64,000 nt of DNA from Penicillium oxalicum (GCF_001723175.1 NC_064656.1:1054001-1118000), one strand, 5' to 3'. Counted from the first letter of the stretch, positions 24,991-38,248 are shown. Notes: generated from the letters alone by a model not told the origin. A program made the numbers and translations.

Positions 24991-25711
24991 CTTGAAAGAA
25001 TTGGCCGGAGCCGCACCAAACAGCAGCAAGCTCCGCACACGAGAGAAATTAAGTCAACAGAGAAAGCCCCTGCATTCAACAGAAAGCGTAAAACGTCGAG
25101 ACAAGTAAGTCGCAGTGGTCGTGGAGGTCTATGCTTGAAGAGCAGGGAAGGTAAACTAAACGTGGACACAATTGTGGGTGGGTAAGGCGGTGGCCAATCA
25201 ACCCGTGGGCGGTGAGTGAGCAGGGGTCTTTAGTAGACTATTGCTCGAGCAGTGACCACAATGGATAGCTTGACATTGAATGGGAAATGATCTTTAGCTT
25301 CAATTTTGGCACTATGACTGGCTACGTTCAGTCGCTGGAGCTCGTGCGTGACTGTATATACTCACATCTTGCTTGGTGGATCAAGGTGTTTTAGAAGCCG
25401 TCCACCGCACGCATCGAGGATTGGGGAACCGGAGCTTCCCCTATCCCCACTAGAAGCCTCTGGAAGACTCGCATAATGTGGTATTCCAACGTCTCACAGT
25501 TGAACTCATGCTTCACAGCGAAGTTCTTTCTGGACCTCAATATCCCAGATTGAACCGTCTCAAGGGAGAAGGGGTACTCATTCGCCAGAAAACTCCGTCT
25601 TGTTCGAGCTTTTCCCTCTTTCTTCAATTCTATGACGTGATGTGATCGAAGTACCGTCGGCGCCTTTATACACGGGTACATTGCAGATCCGGCTCAGCAC
25701 CTGGGCTGAGA
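24991..25711. other. Divergent intergenic region
   Basis: Shared upstream DNA of alpha-COP (minus) and an unknown gene (plus). A 96-codon frame on the minus strand at 25391-25681 is unsupported. Confidence 0.45.
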
Positions 25712-26383
25712 ATGGAAAGGAGATTCGTCCGCCAGAGACCAGATATCAAAAGATACTCTTTTTCATCTACAGATTGCTTGCTTACACGGGTGACAGACGG
25801 GAGCGTGCAGACTGACGACAAACCAGTCAAATCGGCTCACGAAGATTCGACAGAGGAGATGGCGACGGAGGGTAATGTCGAAGTCTTGCGGCCCTATGCG
25901 ATCGAGGAGCCTGCCGACGATGCACCGGAGCCTGCATCTTTACCGCGACGACTGGTTTTACCTTGTCCCCCCGACCAGCTTGAGCTGTGGCAGCCCGAGG
26001 TAGTCGAGCGCATTGGCGATACTGTGGAAGGGGACGAAACTCTGCTTGGTGAAGAAGTTCCGTCCGTCTTTACCAAAAGAGGTCAAAAGCGAAAGCCAGC
26101 TGGAGCGGCTAGTACTGGCCCGTGTCATCCAGGCTTTCACCGATCCAAATCAAAGATAAGAGACGGAGATCCTACATTGCCTGGATGGGGTCTTCATCCA
26201 AAAAGGCGTCGCAGGCGTAGTAAAGCGATGGACGATATGCTCAAGGGTCAGCATTCAACCATTCCTCTCCATGAATACCGCATCGCTTGTGCTCAGGAAA
26301 GTTCGAGCTCGGACGTTCCCTCGTCCAGCAACAGGGAAGCTACGAGGGAATTTGCCACGGTCGATGAGATGGACATTGACTGA
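25712..26383 (+). CDS. Unrecognised nuclear-type protein
   Basis: Single open frame of 223 codons from ATG 25712. An internal ATG at codon 50 (MATEGNVEVL) is an alternative start. The protein is acidic in the first half and has two basic patches (KRGQKRKP and PKRRRRRSK), the second like a nuclear localisation signal, then a Ser-rich tail ending DEMDID. No family is recognised. Codon use and length make it more credible than the surrounding random frames, but no splice or family evidence supports it. Confidence 0.55.
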   Translation: MERRFVRQRPDIKRYSFSSTDCLLTRVTDGSVQTDDKPVKSAHEDSTEEMATEGNVEVLRPYAIEEPADDAPEPASLPRRLVLPCPPDQLELWQPEVVERIGDTVEGDETLLGEEVPSVFTKRGQKRKPAGAASTGPCHPGFHRSKSKIRDGDPTLPGWGLHPKRRRRRSKAMDDMLKGQHSTIPLHEYRIACAQESSSSDVPSSSNREATREFATVDEMDID

Positions 26384-26671
26384 GGCTTGCTGATTTACGG
26401 TCAGGAATGGAGGATCCTTGAGGGACAAGAGGTGTTTGTTGAAGGGTCGCTCAGGTTCCAGACTGAAGTATGTACAAAGTATGACGTCATTGATGTCTCA
26501 CGGGTGCGCTCCCAGTCTCCGGCTTCATCTATACGTCAGTTGTCCATGTCCGGCAATCTCCCTTGCAATAAGGCATTCATTATTGCCCACATGGAAACAG
26601 TCAACTTCGCATAATTCATTCCTGAAGACCAACCGCCGAAATCCGCTCTCGGAAGTGATCAAAACTCAGTC

Positions 26672-28147
26672 ATGGTCCGTACGTCGTCGCGCCAAGCGGC
26701 TCAAAAGGCCAACGAAGCTTTGACTAGTCACAAGACAGGTGGAAAAGCGTCAGCGGGTACAAAGAGAAAGGCCTCTCAGACTGCTACTTCCGAGCCTAAG
26801 AAAGAAAAGATCGAGGAGCGACGGCGAAAATCACCGGAGGAATCAGAGAAGGAAGCTGGTGCAGAGCAGCAGAACAGGGTGGATGAGACAAAGACAGACA
26901 AGGAGTCCGATCCTAGTGAGCTGGAGAAAAAGCCAGCACCCGATATGAAGACTCAGCCTCAGCAGCCGGGCAAAGACTTAGTGAAGGAGGAACGAGCAGA
27001 GGAGGGTCCGCAGGAAGCAGCCCCCAGACAGGAGAGTGCAGACAAAGCTGCCTCTGCAAATTCGACCTCTGTGGCCCTCGAAAATGCTGAAACGGACTCC
27101 AAGACTGAGCTGGGCGTCCATAAGTCTGAAGAGCGGGAGAAAAATGTTTCTTCTAATATCCTCGAAAAGGGCATCATCTATTTCTTTTATCGTGCACGTG
27201 TGAATGTCGACGATCCTCACGGGATGAAGGACATTGCGCGCACGTTTTTCGTGCTCAGACCGACCCCAATTGGAGCTGAGCTGGACTCCGTGCAGGGATC
27301 AGTGGACCGAGAAGCCCGATGTCGCCTATTAGTCCTTCCGAAAAAAAAGTTCCCTACGTCTGGTAGCGAGCGCGACATGGCTTTCGTGGAGAAATCGAAT
27401 CAGTCAGTCAAGGACCTCCAAGAACACTTCATTGCCGGTTCGACCTACCAGACGGCCACCCGGGGTGAGCGCCATGTTGAAGAGGCTCAACCGCTCGCAG
27501 AGGGTGTCTATGCTATCACATCCGCAGGTCGGGCCTCCCACTTAGCCTATCTGTTGACGATTCCCTCGGACCCCGGAGACCTTCAAGAAAACTTCGGCCT
27601 GCACAAGCGCGGTAGCTTTATCGTTCAGTCCAAGAATCCTAAATATCCTGGACCCGTCTCCGCTCAACTTCCCGACCAGCCAAAATATCCTGATTCGTGA
27701 GTCTCCATGCGAAAATGGCGCACTGAGTGTCAGATGAGTGGGAGATCAGCAGTGACTGACCTTGAATAACTAGCATTATGGAGCAGTTCCGTGACCTACG
27801 ATGGGCACCTCTCCGACCAGAATTTCTGGATTATCCGAACGCCCAGATCCTGATGATTGGCCAGGCGCATGATTCATTGGGCAAAGCAGCCACCGCCGAG
27901 GTCGAGAAGAAACCGCACGAGAGCCAGCCGGGAGAGGAATTGGAGGAGTTGGAGCATGAAAATGAGCTTCGAGTGCACGCGCTCAGTGGTTAGTCTGCAT
28001 CGGTCAATCACCTCTGACTTTGGCCGGGGGCTAATTCAATTGAACATAGGCGATGACACCATTTTCCAAGATCTTGGCCTCGATGCAAAGAAGCATGACG
28101 GAGTACCTACAACATGGGGAGTGGCAGTGAAACATGAAACAGAGTAA
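26672..28147 (+). CDS. Conserved-looking fungal protein with Lys/Glu-rich N-terminus, function unknown
   Basis: Exons 26672-27696, 27774-27988 and 28050-28147 give 445 residues with matching phases. Residues 1-165 are charged and disordered (KRKASQTATSEPKKEK). A folded-looking domain spans about 165-345, starting ILEKGIIYFFYRARVNVDDPH and including ARTFFVLRPTPIG and GRASHLAYLLTIP. A short conserved C-terminal region follows (FRDLRWAPLRPEFLDYPNAQ). Similar fungal proteins are sometimes named BTB-domain transcription factors, but I see no clear BTB fold here and do not adopt the name. A nuclear location is suggested only by composition. Confidence 0.75.
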
Positions 28148-29128
28148 AAGTCACTACAAAACTCCGACATCGGCCGCCGTGAACGGTTCTGCTTGGCCGT
28201 AATGCACCTGAAATCGTTTCCCGAGGGCTCCGCGTCCCTTGATAGGAACTTTTTTTTTGCAATTGTGTGGGATTGGGAATGCAAGCAAGTCATTCATATG
28301 AAGGAAGATTGCAAGTGCGAGCGAGGAGAAGTATTGTTCTTCAGTTCTGTTGGGCATTCACGCAACTCAGAGCTACGAGCTACTGTTATATAACAGACAA
28401 CATTCGGCAATTATCTCGAAGTGATCTTTCGCTGGGAGAGATTCCTTGACCTTTGAGTTCAGATGGACGTTTTCGATGGGAGTACCTGCCTCAATGGGTC
28501 ATTGAGAGCCTTGTAGGAAGAAAACTACGTAAATGGTGAAAGACATAGCTTTTGAGGCGGCAGCCTCCACCCTGTGAGTCCGCAACACACTTCCAGTGTA
28601 GGTCAGGACGTCCAAGATTTGGCCCCATCTGATAGGTACATACTTCCTCCAATGTACTGGGCAGCCATGATGGTATGTGCCTATTGGCGGGTCCATCTAA
28701 ATCACTGCCAAACGCACCTGTCGAACATGTTAAATACGCCATGGCCCTAGAGCTCGGCATTTGGCAAGTCCACAGCTCATGTCCTCGAAGTATGATGGGC
28801 GACAATGCGGATTTCCAAGTCAACGACTTGTAAGCAACGCAGTTCCCTTCGAAATTTATTGGGGAAACTGCGGCTCAGACGCTTGAGAAACTCGATTGGC
28901 GATGTGCCACGCTTACTCTTGGCGAAGTCAATCTCGTCTGGCGAATAACGATCGCCATTTATTGCACGTTGGGATGTGGAAATCCTAGTTCCCGTCTAGC
29001 GTCGCGTGCGACTCGGAGCATACAACTTTTGATGCAAATTCCAACATCCAGATAAATAAGATGAATTTCTCTCACTTTCCGCCCATGAATGAGTTTTTCT
29101 TCGGTGTATCCCGACACTCGCAGTGACT
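28148..29128. other. Intergenic
   Basis: About 1 kb without supported genes; holds the promoter of the secreted phytase-type protein. Confidence 0.5.
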
Positions 29129-30818
29129 ATGAGGACGACATTCACCATTGCACTCCTGGCTTCGGTCGCAAATGCAGCCCATGTGATAAACCAAACCACT
29201 TGCGCGGGTACTACTCATAAATATACTGGCCTGGCGGGTTATGGTTTCATCCCATCCGACGCAACAGACAAATACGGTGATACCATTGGGGGTATTGGCA
29301 GTTCAATTGCGATTGACCAGTCGACATGGCGTAAGTTGAACGGTGAGCAATACTCCGGGACAGTTTACGCAATTCCGGATCGTGGCTGGTGAGTCTCACC
29401 TGCTGAGCGTTTGCAGGGGCACACGCACCTTCTTATTAACTTGAGAGGGGAACTCACCATCCATTTGTTCAGGAATACCAATGGTACATTGAACTACCAA
29501 GGGCGGATTCACAAATTTGATTTGACCCTCAAATTGGCCCACAAGGCCTCGGCAAGACATCCATCTGAGCCTAATCTCCGGTTGAAATATCTTGACACGA
29601 TTCTCCTGACCGGTCCGGACGGTCAGCCCACCACAGGCTTGGATGCCGATGCGCTTGGGGCGGCCTCTTACCCCGGGTTTCCGCCTTTGCCAGTGGCAAC
29701 CTACACTGGCGACGGCTTTGGAGGTTCGGGCAAGGGAGGCAAAAGGATTGCGATAGACGCAGAGGGATTAGCGCTGGCTCAGGACGGCGGCTTCTGGATC
29801 TCTGACGAGTATGGTCCGTACGTCTACAAGTTCAGTGCCTCTGGGCGCATGGAGCTCGCAATTCAGCCTCCCCAGGCCTATTTGCCTCGCCGTAACGGTA
29901 CAGTCAGCTTCAGCGCCGACTCTCCTCCTTTGTATAATCCCTCTGAGAAACCGGATCCCGAAGAGACCCAGTCTGGGCGAAACAATAACCAGGGCTTCGA
30001 GGGTCTCACCGTCTCACCGGATGGAAAGACACTTTACACGTTGATACAAAGCTCGCTTGATCAGGAAGGTGGTCCGGAAAAGCAGAATCGCGAGCCTGCT
30101 CGCATGCTGGCGTACGATATCTCCAGCAAAACGCCTCGTTTTATTCATGAATGGGTCGTGATGCTGCCGAGATACATCGACTATACTTCCAAACACGCCA
30201 GCAAGGCCAACAAAGTTGCTTCACAGTCAGAGATTCATCAATTGCCCACGGGCGATTTCTTGATCCTTTCACGAGACTCAGGCTTCGGACACGGGCAAGA
30301 TGAGTCGCGCTCCGTCTACCGTCAGGCAGACATATTTTCCGTACTGAACAACCGTTCAGTCACCGATTTCAGAGATCAAAGTGACTATGACACTGCCACG
30401 GGTGCCATTGCTTCATCAAATGGTGTCTTGAAAGCCGGCATCACTCCGGCCGAGTACTGCCCTTTCCTCGATTTCAATGTGGATTCCGAATTGGCCAAAT
30501 TCCGTCTGCATAATGGTGGACCACAGGATCGCTACTTGTTGAACGAGAAATGGGAAAGCCTGGCAATCGTGCCTGTACATCCATCCAAAGAGGAACATCA
30601 TTACAAGCAACGCGAGCCGCAGGAATATTTCTTGTTCAGCCTCAGTGACAATGATTTTATCACTCAAAATGGTACGCAAACCATCCACTATCTTTCATAT
30701 GGAGCATTCTCACTGACAGTGCCGTCTAGGTCATATGAATTCGGGAAAGTTCTCATACAAAGACGGATCCGGATACAACATCGACACACAGGCCTTGGTA
30801 TTCCGAATAAAGTTCTAG
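29129..30818 (+). CDS. Secreted esterase-like protein of the phytase family
   Basis: Exons 29129-29388, 29473-30671 and 30730-30818 give 515 residues. The ATG at 29129 opens a signal peptide (MRTTFTIALLASVANA). The body matches the phytase-type esterase-like family: a beta-propeller-like protein with YAIPDRGWN, DAEGLALAQDGGFWISDEYG, GFEGLTVSPDGKTLY and EKWESLAIVP. The last exon closes with TQALVFRIKF. Activity is poorly known for this family, which is named for similarity to a phytase-linked domain. Secretion is likely. Several N-glycosylation sites (e.g. NGT, NRS) are visible. No damage seen. Confidence 0.88.
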
Positions 30819-31783
30819 AAGGCATGCGAGCCCGATGAGTGGACTCTGTCGTTACTCGAGCCAATTCTCCAAATTCTCAATTAGCGTGAACGTCGCTGCG
30901 GCACACGAGGTACTCAATCTAGTTTCGAGTCGCCACTCGGATTGTGGGCTTCTGACAGATTACGGCCACTCTCCACTGGCCGGGATGTCAAGAATCACTG
31001 AAGGGCAAATGACTAGCATTCACTTGCAAGGCCGTCCTTGTTAATACCAGAATTAATTACGGTTTCCACTCTCGTACCATTCCCACTTTCTTGTAAAAAA
31101 GACTCAAGGACTCCTGACTCCAACCCTCTAGGTTTGATTGTGATAGCTATGCACACCGCATGACTCATGAGTTGGACTGTGGTGGAAATCCCGAAACTAT
31201 CGTCATGACTCGGCACATGCTTGGAACCATATTCAACTATTAAACGAGTCTCTGAATGTTACTTAGACGATTTTGCAAAAGGCGGACTATGACTCTGTCT
31301 TGCAGATCTCTAGGTATCTACCTTTATTTTACCGGAAATTTTCAAGGAAGCAGGAAAGACTCTCTTTTGAAAGATGCCGTCCAATGGGTTTGTTCCCTTG
31401 GCTGTGATTGCCAAGATTTCATGCGCCGGCGGACAAGCACAACCCACATCGCGACTGGGCCCGGCTATCGCATGGATCAGCGGTTCATCCATGTCCTTCG
31501 TTCTCTGGACAAAAGTAAATAAGATCACGTATTCCACTCTGGTGGAAGAAATGGAGGAATCTAATCCAGAATCGGTAATGTTCACACTACACGGAATGAC
31601 CTGTTGGCCCAGACCAGAGCCTCCCTTGGCGATCCTCACATTGCGGCAAGTGGTCCCGAGTGGGGATGGGTTCAAGTATTCGGAGTAAATGCGGGCACGA
31701 GTAGTTTATCACGATGAAATCCTGGGGTAAATTTGCTCTAGAGACTATTTTCTTCTGTCTCACCTAGCCTCAGAGAGCACATC
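30819..31783. other. Intergenic
   Basis: About 1 kb. Long frames overlap on both strands at 31310-31688, but neither has a recognised relative, so none is called. The right end carries the transporter promoter. Confidence 0.45.
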
Positions 31784-33472
31784 ATGGCAGATACAATGAA
31801 GCCTTCGACGCAGGACAAAGTTGTCGTGGAAGGGACGGCTGCTGTGGAAGATGTTGAGCGCCTTGACACTCACGCATCCACCTTTGAGCCTCCTCCAATG
31901 CGCCCATGGCAGCGACGAGTTTTAATTTTATCGCTCTGCCTGTCTCTTTTCTTAGGTGCGCTTGACATGACCATCATCGCCACTGCACTACCGACCATCG
32001 CGAATCATCTCAATGTCACCTCCCGAGAGTACGCTTGGATAGGAAGCAGCTATACCTTGGCAACAACCGCTTCAACGCCAGTCTGGGTCAAGATCTCAGA
32101 CATCTTTGGGAGAAAGTCTAGTATCCTGGTGGCTGTATCGATCTTCATGGTCGGAAGCCTCGTGAGTGCTTTGGCCAATTCGAGTGTCTCACTCCTTGCT
32201 GGGAGAGTCGTGCAGGGACTGGGAGGTGGCGGCTCGATTGTTCTCGTGACGGTCATTATTGGCGATGTATTTGCACTTGCAGATCGACCCAAGTACTATG
32301 GTCTCACTGGGATTGCTTTTGCATTGGCAAGTGCCATTGGCCCTGTGCTGGGTGGTGCTTTTACTGACGGGATCGGATGGAGATGGTGCTGTGAGTTGTC
32401 TTTCTCCTCAGATCATTTTGAAGTACTGTATCCCTGCTAGAGAAGGATAGCTTGCTAACATTCTGAAAACATGACAGTCTATATCAATCTTCCATTCGAC
32501 GGAGTCGTCTTGGTCCTACTTTTTTTTACGCTGAATGTGGCCATCGAAAAGGAGTCCCTCGCCAATGGAATACGAAGTATAGATTGGACGGGCTTCCTAT
32601 TGATCATCGGCGGAACCATCTGTTTCTTATACGGACTCGAGACGGGCTCGAGTGGGCTATTACCATGGAAATCTGCGACGGTTATTCTGCTTGTCGTTTT
32701 TGGCGCGACCATCCTGGTGCTTTTCATGGTTTGGGAGGCCAAATTCGCCAAGAACCCTCTCATCCCATTTCGCATTTTCCAAAAGCGAACTTCTGTGGCC
32801 TCATTTGTGGTCGCTTGTTTCCACTCCTTCGTCTTCATATCTTTCGACTTCTTCCTGCCCTTATATTACCAGGTGGTCCTTGAATTCAGTCCCTTGATAT
32901 CCGGTATCACCCTCTTTGCCCTGATCATCCCGATGTCGATATCAACCTTCTTTGGTGGCTTCTATGTCCGGAAAACTGGCGACTATCGGGCCTTAATATT
33001 CATGGGAACTATTCTTTTGACGCTGGGTACGGGCCTCTTTATTGATTTGGGGGTGAGTAAATCGTGGGTCCGCATCATCATCTTTGAAGTTGTGGCGGGC
33101 GTTGGAGCTGGAGTCTTGTTCCAAAGCCCCATGATTGCATTGCAGAGTCACCTTCGTCAGTCAGATATTGCAGCAGCAATGTCGGCGTTCTCATTCCTGC
33201 GGAATCTATCTACTTCTGTTTCAATCGTGATTGGAACTGTTCTGATCCAACAGACCCTCCACTCCGACAGCCTGACCACGGCGATTGACAACAGTAGTAC
33301 GGCCGTCGAGGACAAAAAACTATACGTGCATGGTCTGCGTAACATGTGGATCTTCTACACATGCATGGCATCTCTCACCATCGCCGCCACATGCTTCATC
33401 AAGCCGAAGGTGCTGAAGAAGAAGGAGTCTCAGGAGGAAGTCACAGATGTCGAGGCGAGCACGGAAAAATGA
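31784..33472 (+). CDS. MFS drug:H+ antiporter, DHA2 (14-helix) type
   Basis: Membrane exporter of small molecules driven by protons. Exons 31784-32390 and 32478-33472 give 533 residues. A cytosolic N-terminus of about 45 residues precedes the helices. Helix 1 carries the DHA2 pattern LGALDMTIIATALPTI. The loop motif is KISDIFGRKSS. An antiporter-type motif occurs in ASAIGPVLGGAF, and the junction rebuilds the common GWRWCFYINLP. The C-terminus is charged and cytosolic. It could export a toxic metabolite, but two housekeeping genes separate it from the terpenoid cluster, so membership there is not supported. Confidence 0.93.
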
Positions 33473-33942
33473 GCAATGGTAGTACTCACATAGATGGATA
33501 TAATTTGAATGAATTGAATTTCATCGAAACTTGTTTTTATTAATACTAGCGAAGGAAATAAATCTCCCCGGGCCCTTTCTACGCCTTCTCGAGCTTGCCA
33601 TTCAAACGTAGAAAAGGTGGAAACTGTCTACTTTTGACTCAAGCATGTCTCGCAGTACCACAAATTCAAGGGAATTGAAAAACAATTACGAAATTTACTA
33701 TCATCAGGTCAACATAGTAGTAAGCAAGCACATGCATCCATCGAGTGAAAAGACATGGGCGATGATACTTGAGGAGATTAGACCAAAATAAGCTTCCCCG
33801 CAGTGCAGGCCTGCCAAACCCCAAAATCTCCAATTTCTTATCAGCTCTGACATCACCTGAGCCGCCCGAGTTGAATTCCAACCTCAATCTCCACGATGTC
33901 GACGCGCCACGACGCGTTGCACCAGCCTCTGTGATTGATCAA
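33473..33942. other. Intergenic
   Basis: About 0.47 kb, no supported gene. Confidence 0.5.
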
Positions 33943-35431
33943 ATGCCTCCGCCGGTGGTGCGTTAGTTAGTCCCCTTATTTCGGTCGGTCTGGAATTCTG
34001 TACTCATCTCAAGGACTCCAGACCCCGTCCCCCTTCCGCCCCTCCCGCCGGTATCCTCCGTCACGACGCAGCGGGCCACAGTTTGCCAACTCGCCGCGGT
34101 TCTTGTTATCGCAGTCAACACCACACAGGGGCGATATAGACATAGTCGACGATGAAACTGCTCTGCTGTCCACAGCTTCACCTACGAATGATGTAGTCGT
34201 GCAGCTTATATCAAGCACTACCCAGTCCCGCCGACAGAGGGAGTCGATCGATGATTCGGAGGACGACAAATGGTTGGACAATGTAGACCCCCGAGAAAAG
34301 GGAGAGTCGGGACTTGCAACCGATCAGATCGAAAGCTCTCCACCTTTAAATTCCCAAACACCTGGATATGATGATGCCAGAGATGCCGGCACACGCTTCG
34401 CCTCAGCCGGAGACGGCAACAAGAGAGTACGTCTCTCCATGCAGGGTGTCCCACCCCCAGCGAGCGTGGGTGATGATCTAGACGGGGCACTCTCGCCCTT
34501 GCCAGAGGTACAAGTCCCAATACCGCATGCGATGCGAACGCCAGGTCCGCGAATACCTCAACGGCCCGCTGTTACGCAGGATGGGAGCGTGGGCGGCCTC
34601 CGGGCAACTCCCGACACGCACGGAAGACCACGGCCACCGGTTGTCGAGACACCTGGTAATAACACACAAACACCATTTCGAAACAGGCCGCGATTTATGC
34701 TGTCGTCGCAAAAGCCACGAAGCAGTCAGCCTGTACTCCTTGCTGAAAGTCCCTCGGCGACACAGTCCAGCTCACTAGAGAGGCGCAAGCCTACCTTTGT
34801 GCTTCCGCGTTCGCCATCCCCAAAACATACAGAAGACGACATCCCTGCCCCGTTCTCACCATCTTCGAAGTCGCTACATCGACGTGGGAAGAATCGGTCA
34901 GGATTGATGGGCTATGTGCCCGGGGGGATGGCAGCTGAGGTGCGGAGCTGGATTCTTGAGACAGGATCCAGGCATGAGCAGGTCGGTTCGAATCAGAGTC
35001 TTGACATGTCGAGCAGGCAATCTGCCGAATTGCATTGCTTCCTTGTAGCTGCTCGTGTCCTTGAAGTGAGACCCGCAGTTCTTAGTGGCTCGGGTGCACT
35101 ATCATTCATTCGAGCTGAGAAGGTCGCTGTCTTATCAAATGAAGATACGCTGAACAACGAGTATTTCAATATCGTTCTCATGGGACCCCCTCGGTCGAAA
35201 AAAAGAGTTGTACAGCCGCCATCGCGAGATGGCGAGTCCTCAGACACAATCTCTCCGGGGGATTTGCTGGGAGTCCAGAGAGGTCTCTCGTGGTATGTCA
35301 CCTTGGCTGAATACCAAGCGCTATACGCTGCCAGTGGCGTCCTAGACCCAATGGCTCAAGTCCGCAGACCTACCGAATCCGAAGAGTGGCTAGTTTCCAT
35401 GCAGTGGGAGCTTGTCCAGAGGGCCACCTAG
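33943..35431 (+). CDS. Unknown fungal protein with disordered N-terminus and small C-terminal domain
   Basis: A 19-nt first exon (33943-33961) encodes MPPPVV plus one base; a GTTAGT donor and the AAG acceptor at 34013 join it to 34014-35431, giving 478 residues. The joined start reads MPPPVVRLQTPSPFRPSRR, then a phrase FANSPRFLLSQSTP that looks conserved. The middle is Ser/Pro-rich with many phosphorylatable SP/TP sites. From about residue 300 a folded domain follows (GMAAEVRSWILETG, FLVAARVLEVRP, YFNIVLMGPPRSKKR, GLSWYVTLAEYQALY). Its beta-rich pattern could be an OB-like fold, which is a guess. No function is known to me. The very small first exon is the weakest part of the model. Confidence 0.65.
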
Positions 35432-35576
35432 TTCACACCAGATACGACATCATAATTGGGAAGCAAGATTAATGCGTGGCGGCTAAAGCCATGAGTTTGG
35501 TGCTTATTCTCTATAGCAAGGGGTATATTGTTTTGAGCAGAACATGATATCACAAATGGCTCCCATCCTGACATAA

Positions 35577-38248
35577 TCATTCCTTGACGGCTTTCAGTGC
35601 ATCAACCGCCACGTTGCAGCCCCAGCGAACCAGCTTTTCCTCCTTTTCAGTAACAAGATCGGTCTTCGCAACAACCTTGCGGATGAAATAGATCAGGCCT
35701 TTGGCAGCCTGGGGAGTCTCCTGAACTCGCAAAAAGATTTGCATAAGAGTCTCCTCGTCTCTTGTGTCGGTAAAGTCGGACTTTGCCTGCTTCTTTTTCG
35801 AGCTCTTTTTCTGCTTTTGCGACTGCTGGATGACACTGATGATCAAGAGCTCCACAAAAGTCTTGGTCTTGGGCTGGAGGTAGGCAAAATTGAGGTTCTT
35901 CAACACGCTGAGAGTGAGCGTTCCATCGGCAATGAGCATACCAAACATCTTGGCCAGATTCACCACGGCTTTCATGCTCACACCTGTCTCCTCATCGTCG
36001 GCGTCAAACTCCGCTTCATCCTCGTCGTCGTTCTGCTCACCCATTCGCTTGAAGACATTCCACAGAGCGAACATGAACGACATCTTAAGCCGACGGCCAG
36101 ACTCTCCGCAGAGACGTCGCGCGATCAATGCGTAATAAGGATTGTGTGCTTCCTCCTCCATGGCGCAATGCAACAAAACGCGGGGAATCTCGAATTCCTG
36201 CGCACGCTTCAGGCGCAGCTTCGTCAAACGCACTTGCGCATCCTGGTAATCTGTTGCGGACATGATTGCCACAAAGATCGACCGGCGAACGTCTGTGTTC
36301 ATACGGTGGGCTCTGGCGATTTCGCCCAAGTCCGGCTCGGCTTCGCTATCATCTTCCACCGCATCGGCACGCTTAGCCTGAAGGTCAGATAGTTCCTGGC
36401 GAGCAGAGACCAGAGGGTCCTCTCTCCAGCTTGCACCAACAAGCCACCACTTGCCCTTCTTGGAAGAATCATGGATATCCGCCCGGGTGATGTTGATTGG
36501 CTCTGAGGCGCGAATGACACGGGAGTTGTTCAAAGAACCCAAGATCTTGCGCATCTTGGTAATGTGCTCCGAGGTCACCCCGGCACCAATTCCAGACTTG
36601 ACTCGGTTGTTCTTCAGATCGGTAATCGTATCGATCATGAACTTTGTCCGCACTGACAGATTACCCTCGCCAATCTTGGCGACAGCAGGCTGAATGAGGA
36701 GAACAATATCTTTGAGAGCAGAGGGATCGTCTTGGCGCAATTGGGGACCAGCGTCTATGACTGCGTGAGCAAACCGATTTCCCCAAGTCATCAAGGATTG
36801 TACTTACTCCGAATGATCTTGAGCAGAAGCTCCGTGTTTGTCTCATTGATCTCCTCCAGAAACAGCCGGATGTAATCAAACATCAAAGGATGTCCAATCA
36901 CATGGAAGTTGTAGAGTTGGCACAAGAGGGAGACGAGGTTGATGTACTCTTTCCCCTCCCACTTGCCACGTTCGTCACCACCAGCATCCATAGATTCGAC
37001 AATCTTCTGAACAATCTCAGCACCAAAGTCCATGCCCATGATTTTGTAGACCGCGGCAATGAAACCTGCATGGAGCACAATGAAAGTGTCATTCAAAGCC
37101 GACCTTTCGGCAATCAAAGTCATCAGCAGAGTGATCAACGTGGAGGTCACATGTTGGCGGGGATAGTCTCGGTAGAGCTTCTCAAACTCTCCCAGGATGG
37201 AAACTAGATTCGCCTCAGAAAGCTTGTTGAGGTGTCCCTGAGCTTGACGGCGCAGTCGAGTGAGCGCTTCACTCTCTGGATCTCCACGAGCGCGTAACGA
37301 TGGCGGGATGTACTTCTGGGCAGCTGCAGGCTCGACTTTCGAAACAGGCGCCACATATGGGTTTTCCCGTTGTCTGGGCTGCTCCTTCTCATTCTCGTCA
37401 AACCCGTCAAAGTCGCTGTCGTCTGCGTACTCTTCATCCTCATCATCCTCCGATCCAAAGATTTCCTTGTCCAGATCATCCATCTGGTCATCGCTATCGT
37501 CTTCATCCTCATCTTCATCTTCGTCCGTCTCCGGACCTGGTGCCTGACGCTGCAGAGCCTTTTGTCTTTTGCTTTGAAGCCACTCATCAGCTTCACGCTT
37601 CCGCTTCTTGCCATCATCATCGGAAATCTCAGCCAAATCTCCCATCAGCTCCTCAAGACCATCTTCAGCAAAGGCTTTGGGGAGCTTCTTCCCCTTTTTC
37701 AGACCAAGCTTCTTCTCCAAAGCAGCGATTTCGGCATCATCTTGGGCGATCTTAGATCTGACCGTTTCCGAGATATGACTTGCCCGTGGGACGTTTGCGT
37801 CTGCCTCGTCAGAGTCCTCAATGTCATTCTCATCGTCATCGAAGTTCCCTTCGTCATCGTCGTCCTCGTCCTCTTCTTCTTCTACCACTACGAGTGGCCT
37901 ATGTTGTTCAGTCTTCGAGGCTGGTAATTGCTGTGGTTTCGCTGAAGTTTTCTTGCCTTTCCGCCTGTCGTTTGTGTCTTCTTCGCTAAGAGAGTCTTCG
38001 TTCAGGTCTCCACGGTAATCCTCGTTTTTGCGGTATCCATTGGAACCAGAACTCCAGTGGGTGTTCCTCCTGGCAGGCGCGGCTGCTGGTTTGCCGGGTT
38101 TCTTATTGTTTCGTTCTTCTCGGCGGCGCTCTTTTCGACTTGCCGGGCCATTTCGCTTCTGCTTCTTGTCACCGTATGTATCTCTGATACCGAGCTCATC
38201 ACGTAAGCCCCGAGGGAGGGAAGTGGTATTATGCTGAGGCCGTGGCAT
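35577..38248 (-). CDS. Nucleolar MIF4G/MA3 protein, Sgd1/NOM1 family
   Basis: Nucleolar factor of 40S ribosome biogenesis that recruits a DEAD-box helicase through its MIF4G domain. Exons 38248-36808 and 36760-35577 (intron of 47 nt) give 874 residues. The N-terminus is basic (RKERRREERNNKK). Long Asp/Glu runs occupy residues about 120-150 and 240-290. MIF4G spans about 328-530 (LTRLRRQAQGHLNKLSEANL, TKFMIDTITDLKNN) and MA3 about 636-750 (DVRRSIFVAIMSATDYQDA). Its start codon lies only 264 nt from that of SRP14 on the other strand, so the two share a promoter region. Confidence 0.95.

Noticed and set aside
25391..25681. 96-codon frame on the minus strand
   Set aside because: No family resemblance; located in the promoter region between two divergent genes.
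31310..31688. Overlapping frames of 104-121 codons on both strands
   Set aside because: No family pattern, promoter or splice support for either; both-strand openness suggests base composition rather than coding.
31784..33472. DHA2 transporter as exporter of the terpenoid cluster
   Set aside because: It is about 6 kb from the cluster with an unknown gene, NOM1 and SRP14 between; no sequence evidence links them.
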